Source of the DNA: Sneathiella glossodoripedis JCM 23214
GTDB lineage: Bacteria > Pseudomonadota > Alphaproteobacteria > Sneathiellales > Sneathiellaceae
Reading direction: 5' to 3'
DNA length: 64,000 nt
Assembly: GCF_000616095.1 (NCBI RefSeq)
Contig: NZ_BAMS01000001.1
Coordinates: 1-64,000, forward strand
The notes under the pieces were generated by a model. That model saw nothing but the letters and a program-made list of their open reading frames with translations, was not told where the DNA came from and did not search any database. The position numbers were made by a program, and so were the translations under genes. This document shows, piece by piece, positions 28,433-37,029 of this stretch (its first letter is position 1; each line of letters begins with the position of its first letter).

Positions 28433-31400
28433 TTACTCAGCAGCGTTAGCAAGTAACGCTGCATTTCCCCCCGAAGCTGTCGTATCCACGCTTAAGCACC
28501 TTTCATGAACATATTCACGCCATGTTCTGTTACTATCTAAAATTGGAATAATCTTACCACTCCTTTGAGCAAGCTTCCTTCTAATCGCAATCACTTCTTC
28601 AGAGTTTTCATGTGAGATACAACATCCATCCATTGGTAATTCAAACACTCTCTCTGGATCTGCAGACGAATAAAAAATAACTTGGGTTGCAATCTGTGGG
28701 TATTCAGATAGCAAGGCACGCAATCGATTTATCCCTTCAGAGCTCTCATCCAACAAAACTTTATTACCCGTCGCTATCGCTACCAGAAAGTCAACTTTCC
28801 AGTTTGCCCCTTCAATCCAGATAACTCCTCGCGGAAATTGTGACAGCTGATTGCGCTCCCCAGTAGGTCCGGGACAAAGGATTTTTCCGCCTTCGTATCC
28901 TTTTAATCGTCTATTTAGGGGAGCCATCAAATCTTCATGTGCTTCAAGTTGCCACTTTTTCACCAACTCTGTCAGTCCACTGATATTCTTCTCCAGATCA
29001 GCCTTTAATCCGGATATGCATTCAGCTGCGCTATCTGTTTCACGGAAACGATATAAATAAAGAGGTCCACCGGCCTTGGGCCCTGTACCCGAGAGCCCCT
29101 CGCCACCAAATGGTTGTACCCCCACAACAGCACCAATCTGATTTCGGTTAACATATAAATTTCCAACATGAGCCTGTTCGGATACGGCCTGTACGCGTTG
29201 TTCAACGCGAGTATGCAGGCCAAGCGTTAATCCATATCCGGCAGAATTTATTGCTTGAAGTACATCCTCAAGCTCAGCGGCTTTATAAGTCGCGATATGA
29301 AGTACAGGGCCAAACACTTCACTATGCAAATCTTCGATACCAGATACTTTAATAAGCGCAGGGGCCACAAAATTTCCGTCCAAGCCTTTCGGGACTTCAA
29401 GCTGTTTAACAAGTTTCCCTGTTTTTTCAGCTTCAGCAAGATATCCTTCAATATTAAGCATGGCCTGCTTATCAATTACAGGACCCACGTCAGTTGAAAA
29501 GCAAGCGGGGTTCCCGATTTCAAGTTCATCCATTGCGCCGGTGAGCATTTCAACCAGCTTGTCTGCAATATCTTCCTGAACGTAAAGAATACGCAAGGCA
29601 GAACATCTTTGACCTGCACTTTGGAAAGCTGAAGTTACAATATCCTGAACCGCTTGTTCAGGCAGCGCCGTACTATCAACAATCATTGCATTCAACCCAC
29701 CAGTTTCAGCAATCAAGGGAGCGTCAGGCGCTGAACGCTCAGCCATAACGGTATTAATACGCTTGGCCGTTGCGGTACTTCCGGTAAAACAAAGCCCGTC
29801 AAGTGCTTCCAGTTCCACGACAGATTGCCCGACTTCAGCGCCGCCAAAAACAAGTTGCAAGACATCTTCCGGCAACCCAGCCTTGTGCATCAGATTTACA
29901 GCATATGCAGCGATTAGAGGTGTCTGGGGGGCTGGTTTGGCAATGACTGTATTTCCGGAAACAAGTGCTGCAACAATCTGCCCGGTAAATATGGCCAGCG
30001 GAAAGTTCCAAGGAGAAATACACGCAAACACTCCTCGTCCTTTTTCACCCTCTCCTTCAGCAATCTCAGCCTGATCCGCATAGTATCTGCAAAAATCAAC
30101 AGCTTCGCGTACTTCGTTGACACAATCCATCGGAGTTTTCCCCGCTTCACGCGTCAGAATTGCTGAAAGCTCCAACCAGTTATTCTCATATTCGTTTGCA
30201 ATGTTGCGTAAAATTGCGGCGCGTTTCCTGACAGGAGTGTCATTCCAGACAGAGAATGCTGATTTAGCTTTCCCATATCGCTCGATAATTTCCTCAGTGG
30301 TCGTTTTTTCCGCCTCTCCAACAACATCACCAAGATCAGCAGGGTTAATGACGTCCTCTCGGTTCGGAGCGTTTCCAGCAGACCATTTTTTCTGCTGAAA
30401 CGCTTTCAGCGCTTGTTCATATTCTTTCAGAACCTCTGGGTTTGAAAAATTTACACCTGCAGAGTTTTTCCGGCCGTCGGGGAAAATATCGACAGGTAAT
30501 GGCAGTGTTTCCGCGCTCTTTTGTCGGTTATGCAACATCAAACCGATTGGATCGCGAACCACGTGCCGAGCCGGTACCTTTTCATCAAACACCTGATTGA
30601 CAAAAGAACTGTTGGCGCCGTTTTCCAACAGACGCCGCACCAGATAAGCCAGCAAATCCTCATGAATACCAACGGGAGCGTAAATCCTGCAACGACTACC
30701 AAATTTCTCGCGCGCCAGCTCGTGAAGAGCTTCCCCCATACCGTGCAACCGTTGGAACTCGAACCCTTCAACTCCATCTGCCAACTCAAGAATACTCATC
30801 ACTGTATGGGCATTGTGAGTTGCAAATTGGGGATAAATTCTGTCCGTCATGGATAGAAGCTTTTTGGCACAAGCCATATAGCTGACATCAGTCGCTGATT
30901 TTCGAGTAAAGACAGGATATCCATCGAGACCTTCGACTTGAGCAAGTTTGATTTCAGTATCCCAATAAGCGCCTTTTACAAGGCGAATCATAATTTTCCG
31001 ATCCAGCTTCACAGACAACGCATAACACCAGTCAAGAACATAAAATGCCCGGGGACCATAGGCTTGCACAACGACACCGAAACCGTCCCAACCAGCCAAA
31101 TCCGGCACACTCATCACGGCTTCAATTACATCCAGAGATAAATCAAGACGATCCGCTTCTTCCGCATCAATATTGAACCCCATTCCAGCATTTTTTGCCT
31201 GAATAGCCAGACTAACCACTCGCGGTACCAATTCATCAAGAACACGCTTTTTGTGCCCAAATTCGTACCTAGGGTGCAGAGCCGACAGCTTAATGGAAAT
31301 ACCCGGATTATCTCTTGTCTCTGCGTTGGTCGCTGCCTCAGAAAGCCGAGCAATTGCTTTTGAGTAGGATAGAAAATACCGACTGGCATCTTTAGCCGTC

Positions 31401-32032
31401 CGCGCGGCCTCCCCTAGCATATCGTAAGAATATTGGTACCCCTTCTCCTCCATCTGGCGTGCACGCTTAACTGCTTCGTCAATGTTACGGCCAAGCACGA
31501 ATTGGTGGCCAAGTGTTTTCATCGCCTGCCCAACAGCTTTTCGGATTACCGGCTCCCCAGCCCTTTTGATCAACTGCCGTACGTTGGATACAACATCCCA
31601 GCTTTCCCGCTCTTCAAGGGAAATCACTTTTCCTGTGAGCATCAAAGCCCAGGTAGACACATTGACAAGCGGCGATGTGGAGTGCCCCAAATGCTGGCTC
31701 CAGTTCGATGGCGCTATTTTATCGTGAATAAGAACGTCAATCGTATCCTCATCTGGGACACGAAGCAGCGCCTCCGCCAGGCACATCAAAGCAATGCCTT
31801 CTTCAGTGCTCAAGCCATACTCGCTCAAAAACGTCTCCATCATACCGGGGGTGGCCTGACGGCGCAGAAGACGCACAAACTCAGTCGCGTCATCTACAAT
31901 CTTTTCCCGCTGATCTTCCGTTAAATCGAGATAGGCAACGAGATTGTCCAATGCGGTCGTCTCATCACAAATATGATGGCGACGGATCTCGGTTCGTATG
32001 GCGTTCAAATCAATGACGGATAACTGATTCAT
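28433..32032 (-). CDS. putA: Bifunctional proline dehydrogenase/L-glutamate gamma-semialdehyde dehydrogenase
   Basis: The 1199-residue PutA oxidises proline to glutamate in two steps at the membrane face. The N-terminal half has the PRODH barrel (NPGISIKLSALHPRYE, IDAEEADRLDLSLD, RLVKGAYWDTEIK, ATHNAHT). The ALDH half shows SPWNFPLAIFTGQ, the catalytic Glu in AETGGLNAMIVD, and the nucleophile Cys in GQRCSALRIL. A C-terminal ALDH-like tail follows. Unlike E. coli PutA there is no N-terminal ribbon-helix-helix DNA-binding domain, so it cannot self-repress; a divergent Lrp-type regulator 162 bases away takes that place. A GGGAGG site precedes the ATG. Confidence 0.95.
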   Translation of the reverse strand: MNQLSVIDLNAIRTEIRRHHICDETTALDNLVAYLDLTEDQREKIVDDATEFVRLLRRQATPGMMETFLSEYGLSTEEGIALMCLAEALLRVPDEDTIDVLIHDKIAPSNWSQHLGHSTSPLVNVSTWALMLTGKVISLEERESWDVVSNVRQLIKRAGEPVIRKAVGQAMKTLGHQFVLGRNIDEAVKRARQMEEKGYQYSYDMLGEAARTAKDASRYFLSYSKAIARLSEAATNAETRDNPGISIKLSALHPRYEFGHKKRVLDELVPRVVSLAIQAKNAGMGFNIDAEEADRLDLSLDVIEAVMSVPDLAGWDGFGVVVQAYGPRAFYVLDWCYALSVKLDRKIMIRLVKGAYWDTEIKLAQVEGLDGYPVFTRKSATDVSYMACAKKLLSMTDRIYPQFATHNAHTVMSILELADGVEGFEFQRLHGMGEALHELAREKFGSRCRIYAPVGIHEDLLAYLVRRLLENGANSSFVNQVFDEKVPARHVVRDPIGLMLHNRQKSAETLPLPVDIFPDGRKNSAGVNFSNPEVLKEYEQALKAFQQKKWSAGNAPNREDVINPADLGDVVGEAEKTTTEEIIERYGKAKSAFSVWNDTPVRKRAAILRNIANEYENNWLELSAILTREAGKTPMDCVNEVREAVDFCRYYADQAEIAEGEGEKGRGVFACISPWNFPLAIFTGQIVAALVSGNTVIAKPAPQTPLIAAYAVNLMHKAGLPEDVLQLVFGGAEVGQSVVELEALDGLCFTGSTATAKRINTVMAERSAPDAPLIAETGGLNAMIVDSTALPEQAVQDIVTSAFQSAGQRCSALRILYVQEDIADKLVEMLTGAMDELEIGNPACFSTDVGPVIDKQAMLNIEGYLAEAEKTGKLVKQLEVPKGLDGNFVAPALIKVSGIEDLHSEVFGPVLHIATYKAAELEDVLQAINSAGYGLTLGLHTRVEQRVQAVSEQAHVGNLYVNRNQIGAVVGVQPFGGEGLSGTGPKAGGPLYLYRFRETDSAAECISGLKADLEKNISGLTELVKKWQLEAHEDLMAPLNRRLKGYEGGKILCPGPTGERNQLSQFPRGVIWIEGANWKVDFLVAIATGNKVLLDESSEGINRLRALLSEYPQIATQVIFYSSADPERVFELPMDGCCISHENSEEVIAIRRKLAQRSGKIIPILDSNRTWREYVHERCLSVDTTASGGNAALLANAAE

Positions 32033-32194
32033 TGGAACCTCCCAGCGGGCGTCTATCTAATTAATATAGGAAGAGATCATACAGGAACCAGAAAAACCCT
32101 TTTGACCAAAAAACTTCCGTTAATTAAACTTTTTGACTATATTTTTCGTAAATATTAAAAAAAATCACTAGAAATACCAAAATTTAAAGACCAT

Positions 32195-32656
32195 ATGGAT
32201 AAGATCGACAAGAAAATACTCACTGAGTTACAAAATAACGGCCGGATAACCATGACAGAGCTGGCCGAGAGAGTTTCACTCACCAAAACCCCTTGCGTGG
32301 AACGCGTTCGAAGGCTCGAAAAAGCGAAAATCATTACTGGGTATCGAGCGGAACTTTCACCCGAAAAACTGGACGCAGGGCACATCGCATTTGTGCAGGT
32401 CACTTTAAGCGATACAACTACCATGGCGCTTCAGGAGTTTAACCTTGCTGTCCAGCGCACACCGCAAATCCAGTCCTGTCACATGATCGCAGGGAACTTT
32501 GACTATCTGCTCAAGGTCAGAACTAAAGATGTAAACGAATATCGGCAGTTTTTGGGAACAACAATTGCCCAGCTACCGAAAGTTCAACAGACAAGCACCT
32601 TCATTGTAATGGAAGCTGTCTGCGACAGAACCACCGTAAACATTAAAGATAACTAA
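32195..32656 (+). CDS. Lrp/AsnC family regulator, probable activator of putA
   Basis: This 153-residue protein has the AsnC-type HTH (DKIDKKILTELQNNGRITMTELAERV with SLTKTPCVERVRRLE) and the RAM ligand-binding domain (AFVQVTLSD, SCHMIAGNFDYLLKVR). It matches the PutR subgroup that sits divergent from putA in alphaproteobacteria and activates it with proline as effector. The AT-rich 162-base gap at 32033-32194 is the expected binding region. Its stop is 4 bases from that of the convergent SLC13 gene. Confidence 0.9.
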   Translation: MDKIDKKILTELQNNGRITMTELAERVSLTKTPCVERVRRLEKAKIITGYRAELSPEKLDAGHIAFVQVTLSDTTTMALQEFNLAVQRTPQIQSCHMIAGNFDYLLKVRTKDVNEYRQFLGTTIAQLPKVQQTSTFIVMEAVCDRTTVNIKDN

Positions 32657-32660
32657 GCGA

Positions 32661-34436
32661 CTAAAGCGGCCAAAAAAACAGGATTGCCGGTATGGAAATC
32701 GCGACGATCAAAATTTCAAGTGGTAACCCCATGCGCCAGTAATCACCAAACTTGTACCCACCCGGCCCCATGATCAAGGTGTTGTTCTTGTGGCCAATTG
32801 GCGTAAGAAAAGCACAAGAAGCAGCGACCGCGACCGCCATCAGAAATGGGTCAGGATTAGCATTTAACCGGTTCGCCACCTCAACTGCAATTGGCGCACC
32901 AACAACCGCTGTTGCGGTATTATTCAGCACATCCGACAGCGTCATTATGACAACCATTAACACCCCCAGAACGGCCATCGTTGGTAATCCCGATGTTAGA
33001 TCAACAATGCCTCTTGCGATTAGCTCGGTTCCACCGGAATTCTCCAAAGCGGTCCCCAGCGGAATCATTGACCCCAACAGCACGATAACCGGCCATTCAA
33101 TTTGATGATACACTTCCTGCAGGGGTACAATGTCCAGCAGGACATAGGCGGCAACGACGATAGCAAGTGCAACAGCCAAATAGAGCCCCCCAAAGCTGGC
33201 GACACCAATCGCAGCAGCAAATATACCAGCCGCCAGGCCTGCGCGCTTGTACTGTGTCACTGACAGGCCGCGCTCAGCCAAAGGCAATACACCAAGCCAG
33301 TTTGCGACTTCTTCAACTCTTTCAGTGGGACCCAGCAGAAGCAGTATATCACCCGCTTCAATCTTCAGGCGTCGAACCCGCTCCCGAAAACGTTCCCCTT
33401 CCCGAGAAACACCTAAAAGGGTTACGCCATGACGCAACAATAGCTTGAGCGATAGCGCAGAACGCCCCTCGATCAGCGAGTTCTGGGGCACAACCACTTC
33501 CAGAAGAGACATACCGCCGGAAGCGACTTTTTCATGCCGACTTTCACCGGCAAACTCCAGCTTCAAAGAACCTCGGAACTGATCAAGCTCCTGAGGTCCC
33601 GCCTCGACAACCAGAACGTCCCCCGCTTGGATTTCAACATGACGCGCATAGCCCGAAAACCTGCGCTTTTTTCGTACGAGACCAACTATGGACACATCCG
33701 CATCTTCCGCAAATGGATCCAATTCCCTCACCTTTTTGCCAACTGCTGGCGACTTTTCAGTCACCACAATCTCAGCGATATAATCATCCAGATCCCGTAA
33801 ATCTTTTCCGGGATTTTTGTCGCTATCCTGCCGCGGGATCAAACGCCACCCAAAAAATGCGACAAATGCTATTCCAACAACAGCACAAGTCAGTCCCACT
33901 GGTGCAAAATCAAACATGCCAAAGGCTTCGCCCAAATTCTGTTCGCGATAGGCAGCAATGATGATGTTGGGAGGTGTACCAATGAGTGTAATCATCCCAC
34001 CCAGAATAGTCGCGAAGGCGAGTGGCATAAGTGTGATACGAGGGCTCCGCTCTTTCTTTTTGGCCGCCTGAAGATCAACTGGCATCAAAAGAGCGAGGGC
34101 TGCAACGTTATTCATAAAGGCAGACAAAAGTGCGCCAAGTCCACTCATTGCCATGATGTGCCGGGACAATTTGAGATCAAGCGCCGTTACTTTTCTTGTA
34201 ATCACATCGATCGCACCGGAATTAACCAAACCGCGCGAAACAACCAGCACCAAAGCAACAATTATAGTGGCAGGATGGCCGAAACCTGAAAAAGCGTCAG
34301 ATGTGGGAACTACCCCCAGAATGACGGCAATTATCAAGGCAATAAAAGCGACCAGATCATATCGCCAGCGCCCCCAAAGCAAAAACACGAAAACAGCAGC
34401 AAAAAGCGCAAAAAGAATTATCTGATCTGCTGGCAT
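32661..34436 (-). CDS. SLC13 family permease with two TrkA-C domains
   Basis: The 591-residue protein has about ten to twelve membrane helices split by a cytosolic part (about 210-380) that contains two TrkA-C (RCK_C) domains, seen in the IVGLVRKKRRF and LLGVSREGERF strands. Features such as NNVAALALLMPV and IGTPPNIIIAA and the C-terminal LNNTATAVVGAPIAV belong to the SLC13/DASS-type anion permease group (sulfate, dicarboxylates, citrate). The TrkA-C insert is typical of bacterial members of this type. Substrate not determined. Confidence 0.88.
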   Translation of the reverse strand: MPADQIILFALFAAVFVFLLWGRWRYDLVAFIALIIAVILGVVPTSDAFSGFGHPATIIVALVLVVSRGLVNSGAIDVITRKVTALDLKLSRHIMAMSGLGALLSAFMNNVAALALLMPVDLQAAKKKERSPRITLMPLAFATILGGMITLIGTPPNIIIAAYREQNLGEAFGMFDFAPVGLTCAVVGIAFVAFFGWRLIPRQDSDKNPGKDLRDLDDYIAEIVVTEKSPAVGKKVRELDPFAEDADVSIVGLVRKKRRFSGYARHVEIQAGDVLVVEAGPQELDQFRGSLKLEFAGESRHEKVASGGMSLLEVVVPQNSLIEGRSALSLKLLLRHGVTLLGVSREGERFRERVRRLKIEAGDILLLLGPTERVEEVANWLGVLPLAERGLSVTQYKRAGLAAGIFAAAIGVASFGGLYLAVALAIVVAAYVLLDIVPLQEVYHQIEWPVIVLLGSMIPLGTALENSGGTELIARGIVDLTSGLPTMAVLGVLMVVIMTLSDVLNNTATAVVGAPIAVEVANRLNANPDPFLMAVAVAASCAFLTPIGHKNNTLIMGPGGYKFGDYWRMGLPLEILIVAISIPAILFFWPL

Positions 34437-34470
34437 AAAAATCCTTCGTCCTTAAAACTGTGGGCTGATA

Positions 34471-34869
34471 TCAGGAAGCCGATTGATATTGCTCAAGCAT
34501 TTCCATCATCTTTTGATGCAGCAGATTGATGGCTTTCAAAGGACGAACCATGACTTTAAAATCTGTGATCAAGCCCTGTTCGTCACAAGTAATCATATCA
34601 ACGCCGTTTATAACAATCCCATCCACTACCGTCTGAAATTCCAGAACGGCATTTTGGCCATCAACTACTTCTCGAAGATACGTAAACTCTTCACCCGCCA
34701 ACACATGAAAGGCTGACATAAGATACATATGTGTCAGATCCCTGCCTTTTTGCGGAGTATGAACAACGGGAGAATGAAAAACTGCATTTTCATGCAACAA
34801 AGAATATAATGCTTTTGGATCCTGATCATTTAATAGTTGATGCCAACTTTTCAAGGTTTTTTTTATCAT
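34471..34869 (-). CDS. SnoaL-like / NTF2-fold protein
   Basis: A 132-residue protein with the cone-shaped NTF2 pattern: a first helix SWHQLLNDQDPKALYSLLHENAVFHSP, then strands FTYLREVVDGQNAVLEFQ and INGVDMITCDEQGLITDFKVMVRP. Members are small isomerases, hydrolases or have no known activity. It sits 42 bases after znuB on the same strand, so it may be read through with the zinc operon, but nothing ties its function to zinc. Function unknown. Confidence 0.75.
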   Translation of the reverse strand: MIKKTLKSWHQLLNDQDPKALYSLLHENAVFHSPVVHTPQKGRDLTHMYLMSAFHVLAGEEFTYLREVVDGQNAVLEFQTVVDGIVINGVDMITCDEQGLITDFKVMVRPLKAINLLHQKMMEMLEQYQSAS

Positions 34870-34911
34870 TTTTGCGCTCCCATTTTTTTACAGCTTAACG
34901 GAGCAACTGAT

Positions 34912-35736
34912 TCAAGTAAATATACCCCTTCTGCGTCGCTGCAAATGAGTGATCAGACCTGCAATCGGTACAATGGTTGCAAAAAGGATCGTCGCAACGC
35001 TTACAATTGATGGGCCTGTCGGCGTATCCAAATAGGCAGATCCCATAATTCCGCCAAAAACTGCGAAAAGGCCAAGCAACAACGCACACACAGCCATCAT
35101 TTCTGGACTTCGTACCAGGTGCCGCGCTGTTGCTGCTGGAATGATTAGCAAAGACGTGATCAACAGGATACCAACGATGCGGATCGAGACAGCCACGACA
35201 ATTGTCATTAACAACACCAGTATCAGATTGACCCAAAAGGTTTTGACACCTTCCGCCCTCGCCAGATCTTCGTGCAGCGTCATAAGGGTGAGCGACTCCC
35301 AGCTTTTTATCAAAAGCACCAAGACAATGAGCCCTCCCCCAAATATCCAATACAGATCGACCGTTTGAACGGTTAGGATGTCACCAAACAGATAAGCGTG
35401 AAGATCAAAGCGCAAATTATCGAGGAAACTGAGAACCACCATGCCAATTGATAAAGCCGCATGTGCCAGAATTCCAAGCAACGTATCTGTTGCCAGAACG
35501 CGAACATGCTGCAGCCAAAGCAAGAGGATCGCAAACGCGCTGCATGTAATGACGGTTGAAAGATTACTACTCAGCCCCGTAAGCAGCCCAAGAGAAATAC
35601 CCAATAGAGCACTATGTGCCAAACTATCACCAAAATAGGCCATGCGGCGCCAAACCACGAAGCATCCAAGTGGACCCGCCACCAGCGCAATTCCGCCACC
35701 GGCCAATAACGCGCGAATAATAAAATCATCAAACAT
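34912..35736 (-). CDS. znuB: Zinc ABC transporter permease
   Basis: A 274-residue ABC-3-type permease with about eight helices. Family signs are GPLGCFVVWRRMAYFGDSLAHSALLG at the N-terminus (residues about 21-46), LLGILAHAALSIGMV, and LVLLMTIVVAVSIRIVGILLI. It forms the membrane pore of the high-affinity zinc importer. It overlaps znuC by 8 bases. The periplasmic binding protein ZnuA is not in this window, so it must be encoded elsewhere. Confidence 0.9.
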   Translation of the reverse strand: MFDDFIIRALLAGGGIALVAGPLGCFVVWRRMAYFGDSLAHSALLGISLGLLTGLSSNLSTVITCSAFAILLLWLQHVRVLATDTLLGILAHAALSIGMVVLSFLDNLRFDLHAYLFGDILTVQTVDLYWIFGGGLIVLVLLIKSWESLTLMTLHEDLARAEGVKTFWVNLILVLLMTIVVAVSIRIVGILLITSLLIIPAATARHLVRSPEMMAVCALLLGLFAVFGGIMGSAYLDTPTGPSIVSVATILFATIVPIAGLITHLQRRRRGIFT

Positions 35737-36493
35737 GATTTAAATCCTTCATGACTGTCGGATGTTCATGGCCGTGGTTATGGTGATGTTGTTCATGATC
35801 ATGATGGTGATAACTTGCCATCATTTTTGCCATATCCTCACCAAATAAGGTAATAAAAGCAGGGTCCTGCGCTACCGAACTTGGCTCACCATAACAACAA
35901 ACTTCACCGGAAAGACATAGCACGTTTCGAGTGGCCGACATCACCAAATGCAAATCGTGAGACACCATGAGAATGCTCACATTTCTCTCCCGATAGATAC
36001 GCTCAATCAACTTGTAAAAAGCTAATTGACCGGTGACATCCAGATTTTGTGCGGGTTCATCAAGAACAAGAAGAGTCGGATTATCCAGCAATGCCCGCGC
36101 AAGTAAAACCCGCTGCAGTTCCCCGCCGGATAAAACGGATAAAGGCTGACGAAGAAGCAAACCGATTTCTGTTTCCGCAATTACACGATCGCGGCTTTCG
36201 CTGGTAGATAATTTTCTCAGCTTCAGGAAACGCTCTACAGTAATTGGAATCGAATGATCAGCGACAAGACGTTGGGGAACATATCCGATTTTCAAATCTG
36301 CAGACTGAGTGACACTTCCCCGATCTGGCGTGTAAAATCCCATCAGGCATTTCAGTAGCATGGACTTTCCCGCACCATTTGGCCCGATTATTGTAATAAA
36401 ATCCCGATAACCAATGGAAACAGAGACGTCTTTTAAAACTGACTTGCCATCACGTTCGACACTAACGTTTCTGGCAGAAATTAAATTGTCCAT
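35729..36493 (-). CDS. znuC: Zinc ABC transporter ATP-binding protein
   Basis: A 254-residue ABC ATPase with Walker A GPNGAGKS, signature LSGGELQRV, Walker B LLVLDEPAQNLD and switch VSHDLHLV. The gene order with a Fur-type regulator and a metal permease marks it as ZnuC. Its C-terminus (about residues 228-247) has a striking His-rich stretch with HHHDHEQHHHNHGHEH, likely to bind zinc in the cytosol and possibly to sense or buffer the metal. It is spaced 7 bases from zur and overlaps znuB. Confidence 0.92.
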   Translation of the reverse strand: MDNLISARNVSVERDGKSVLKDVSVSIGYRDFITIIGPNGAGKSMLLKCLMGFYTPDRGSVTQSADLKIGYVPQRLVADHSIPITVERFLKLRKLSTSESRDRVIAETEIGLLLRQPLSVLSGGELQRVLLARALLDNPTLLVLDEPAQNLDVTGQLAFYKLIERIYRERNVSILMVSHDLHLVMSATRNVLCLSGEVCCYGEPSSVAQDPAFITLFGEDMAKMMASYHHHDHEQHHHNHGHEHPTVMKDLNHV

Positions 36494-36500
36494 ATACTGG

Positions 36501-36962
36501 CTAGCCTTCCAACTGGCATTCCTGACATACGCCCTCTATTTCCAGCGTTGTCTGATTGTGGGCAAAACCCTGCCCAGCTACCATATTCCTTACGGCTTTC
36601 GCAACATCTGATCCGCAGCATTCCTGCACTTCGTTACAGTTTGAACAAATCAGAAAAAAACAATCCGTATGCTTCAATGGATGACTGCATCCAACATAAG
36701 CGTTAAGGCTGTTAATTTTGTGGACCAGTCCATTTTCCTGTAGAAACTCGAGAGCTCTGTACACTGTTGGCGGTTTGGCGCTGTAATCCTTATCGAGCTT
36801 TTCGAGTAAGTCATAGGCCTTTACCGCCCCATGATTTTCCCAAACCAATTCAAGCACATGCCGGCGCAGTTCGGTGAAGCGCAGCCCCCTTGCTTTGCAG
36901 ATGTCATCTGCTGCAACCATCGCATCGCTTATGCAACTGTCATGTTCATGACGTCCGTACAT
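36501..36962 (-). CDS. zur: Zinc uptake regulator, Fur family
   Basis: The ATG at 36962 is preferred to a GTG at 36968, because GAGG lies 5 bases before it. The winged helix (LRFTELRRHVLELVWENHG, PPTVYRALEFLQENGLVHKI) and the two structural CxxC pairs (CSNCNEVQECC and VCQEC) show the Fur family; the zinc-operon context identifies Zur. It represses zinc uptake when loaded with zinc. A Zur-box-like palindrome lies 29 bases upstream of its start, so zur-znuC-znuB is probably one autoregulated operon. Confidence 0.9.
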   Translation of the reverse strand: MYGRHEHDSCISDAMVAADDICKARGLRFTELRRHVLELVWENHGAVKAYDLLEKLDKDYSAKPPTVYRALEFLQENGLVHKINSLNAYVGCSHPLKHTDCFFLICSNCNEVQECCGSDVAKAVRNMVAGQGFAHNQTTLEIEGVCQECQLEG

Positions 36963-36990
36963 GCCCACCTCACCGATATTGATTTCAAAT

Positions 36991-37005
36991 TGTTATATTA
37001 TTACA
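36991..37005. promoter_or_regulatory. Zur-box-like palindrome
   Basis: TGTTATATTATTACA differs from the symmetric TGTTATATTATAACA form by one base and lies between the mscS end and the zur start. Palindromes of this type are the known Zur operators in proteobacteria (recalled consensus). The position fits repression of zur-znuC-znuB. Confidence 0.65.
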
Positions 37006-37029
37006 AAAACAAGTGGTGGTAAATGATTT

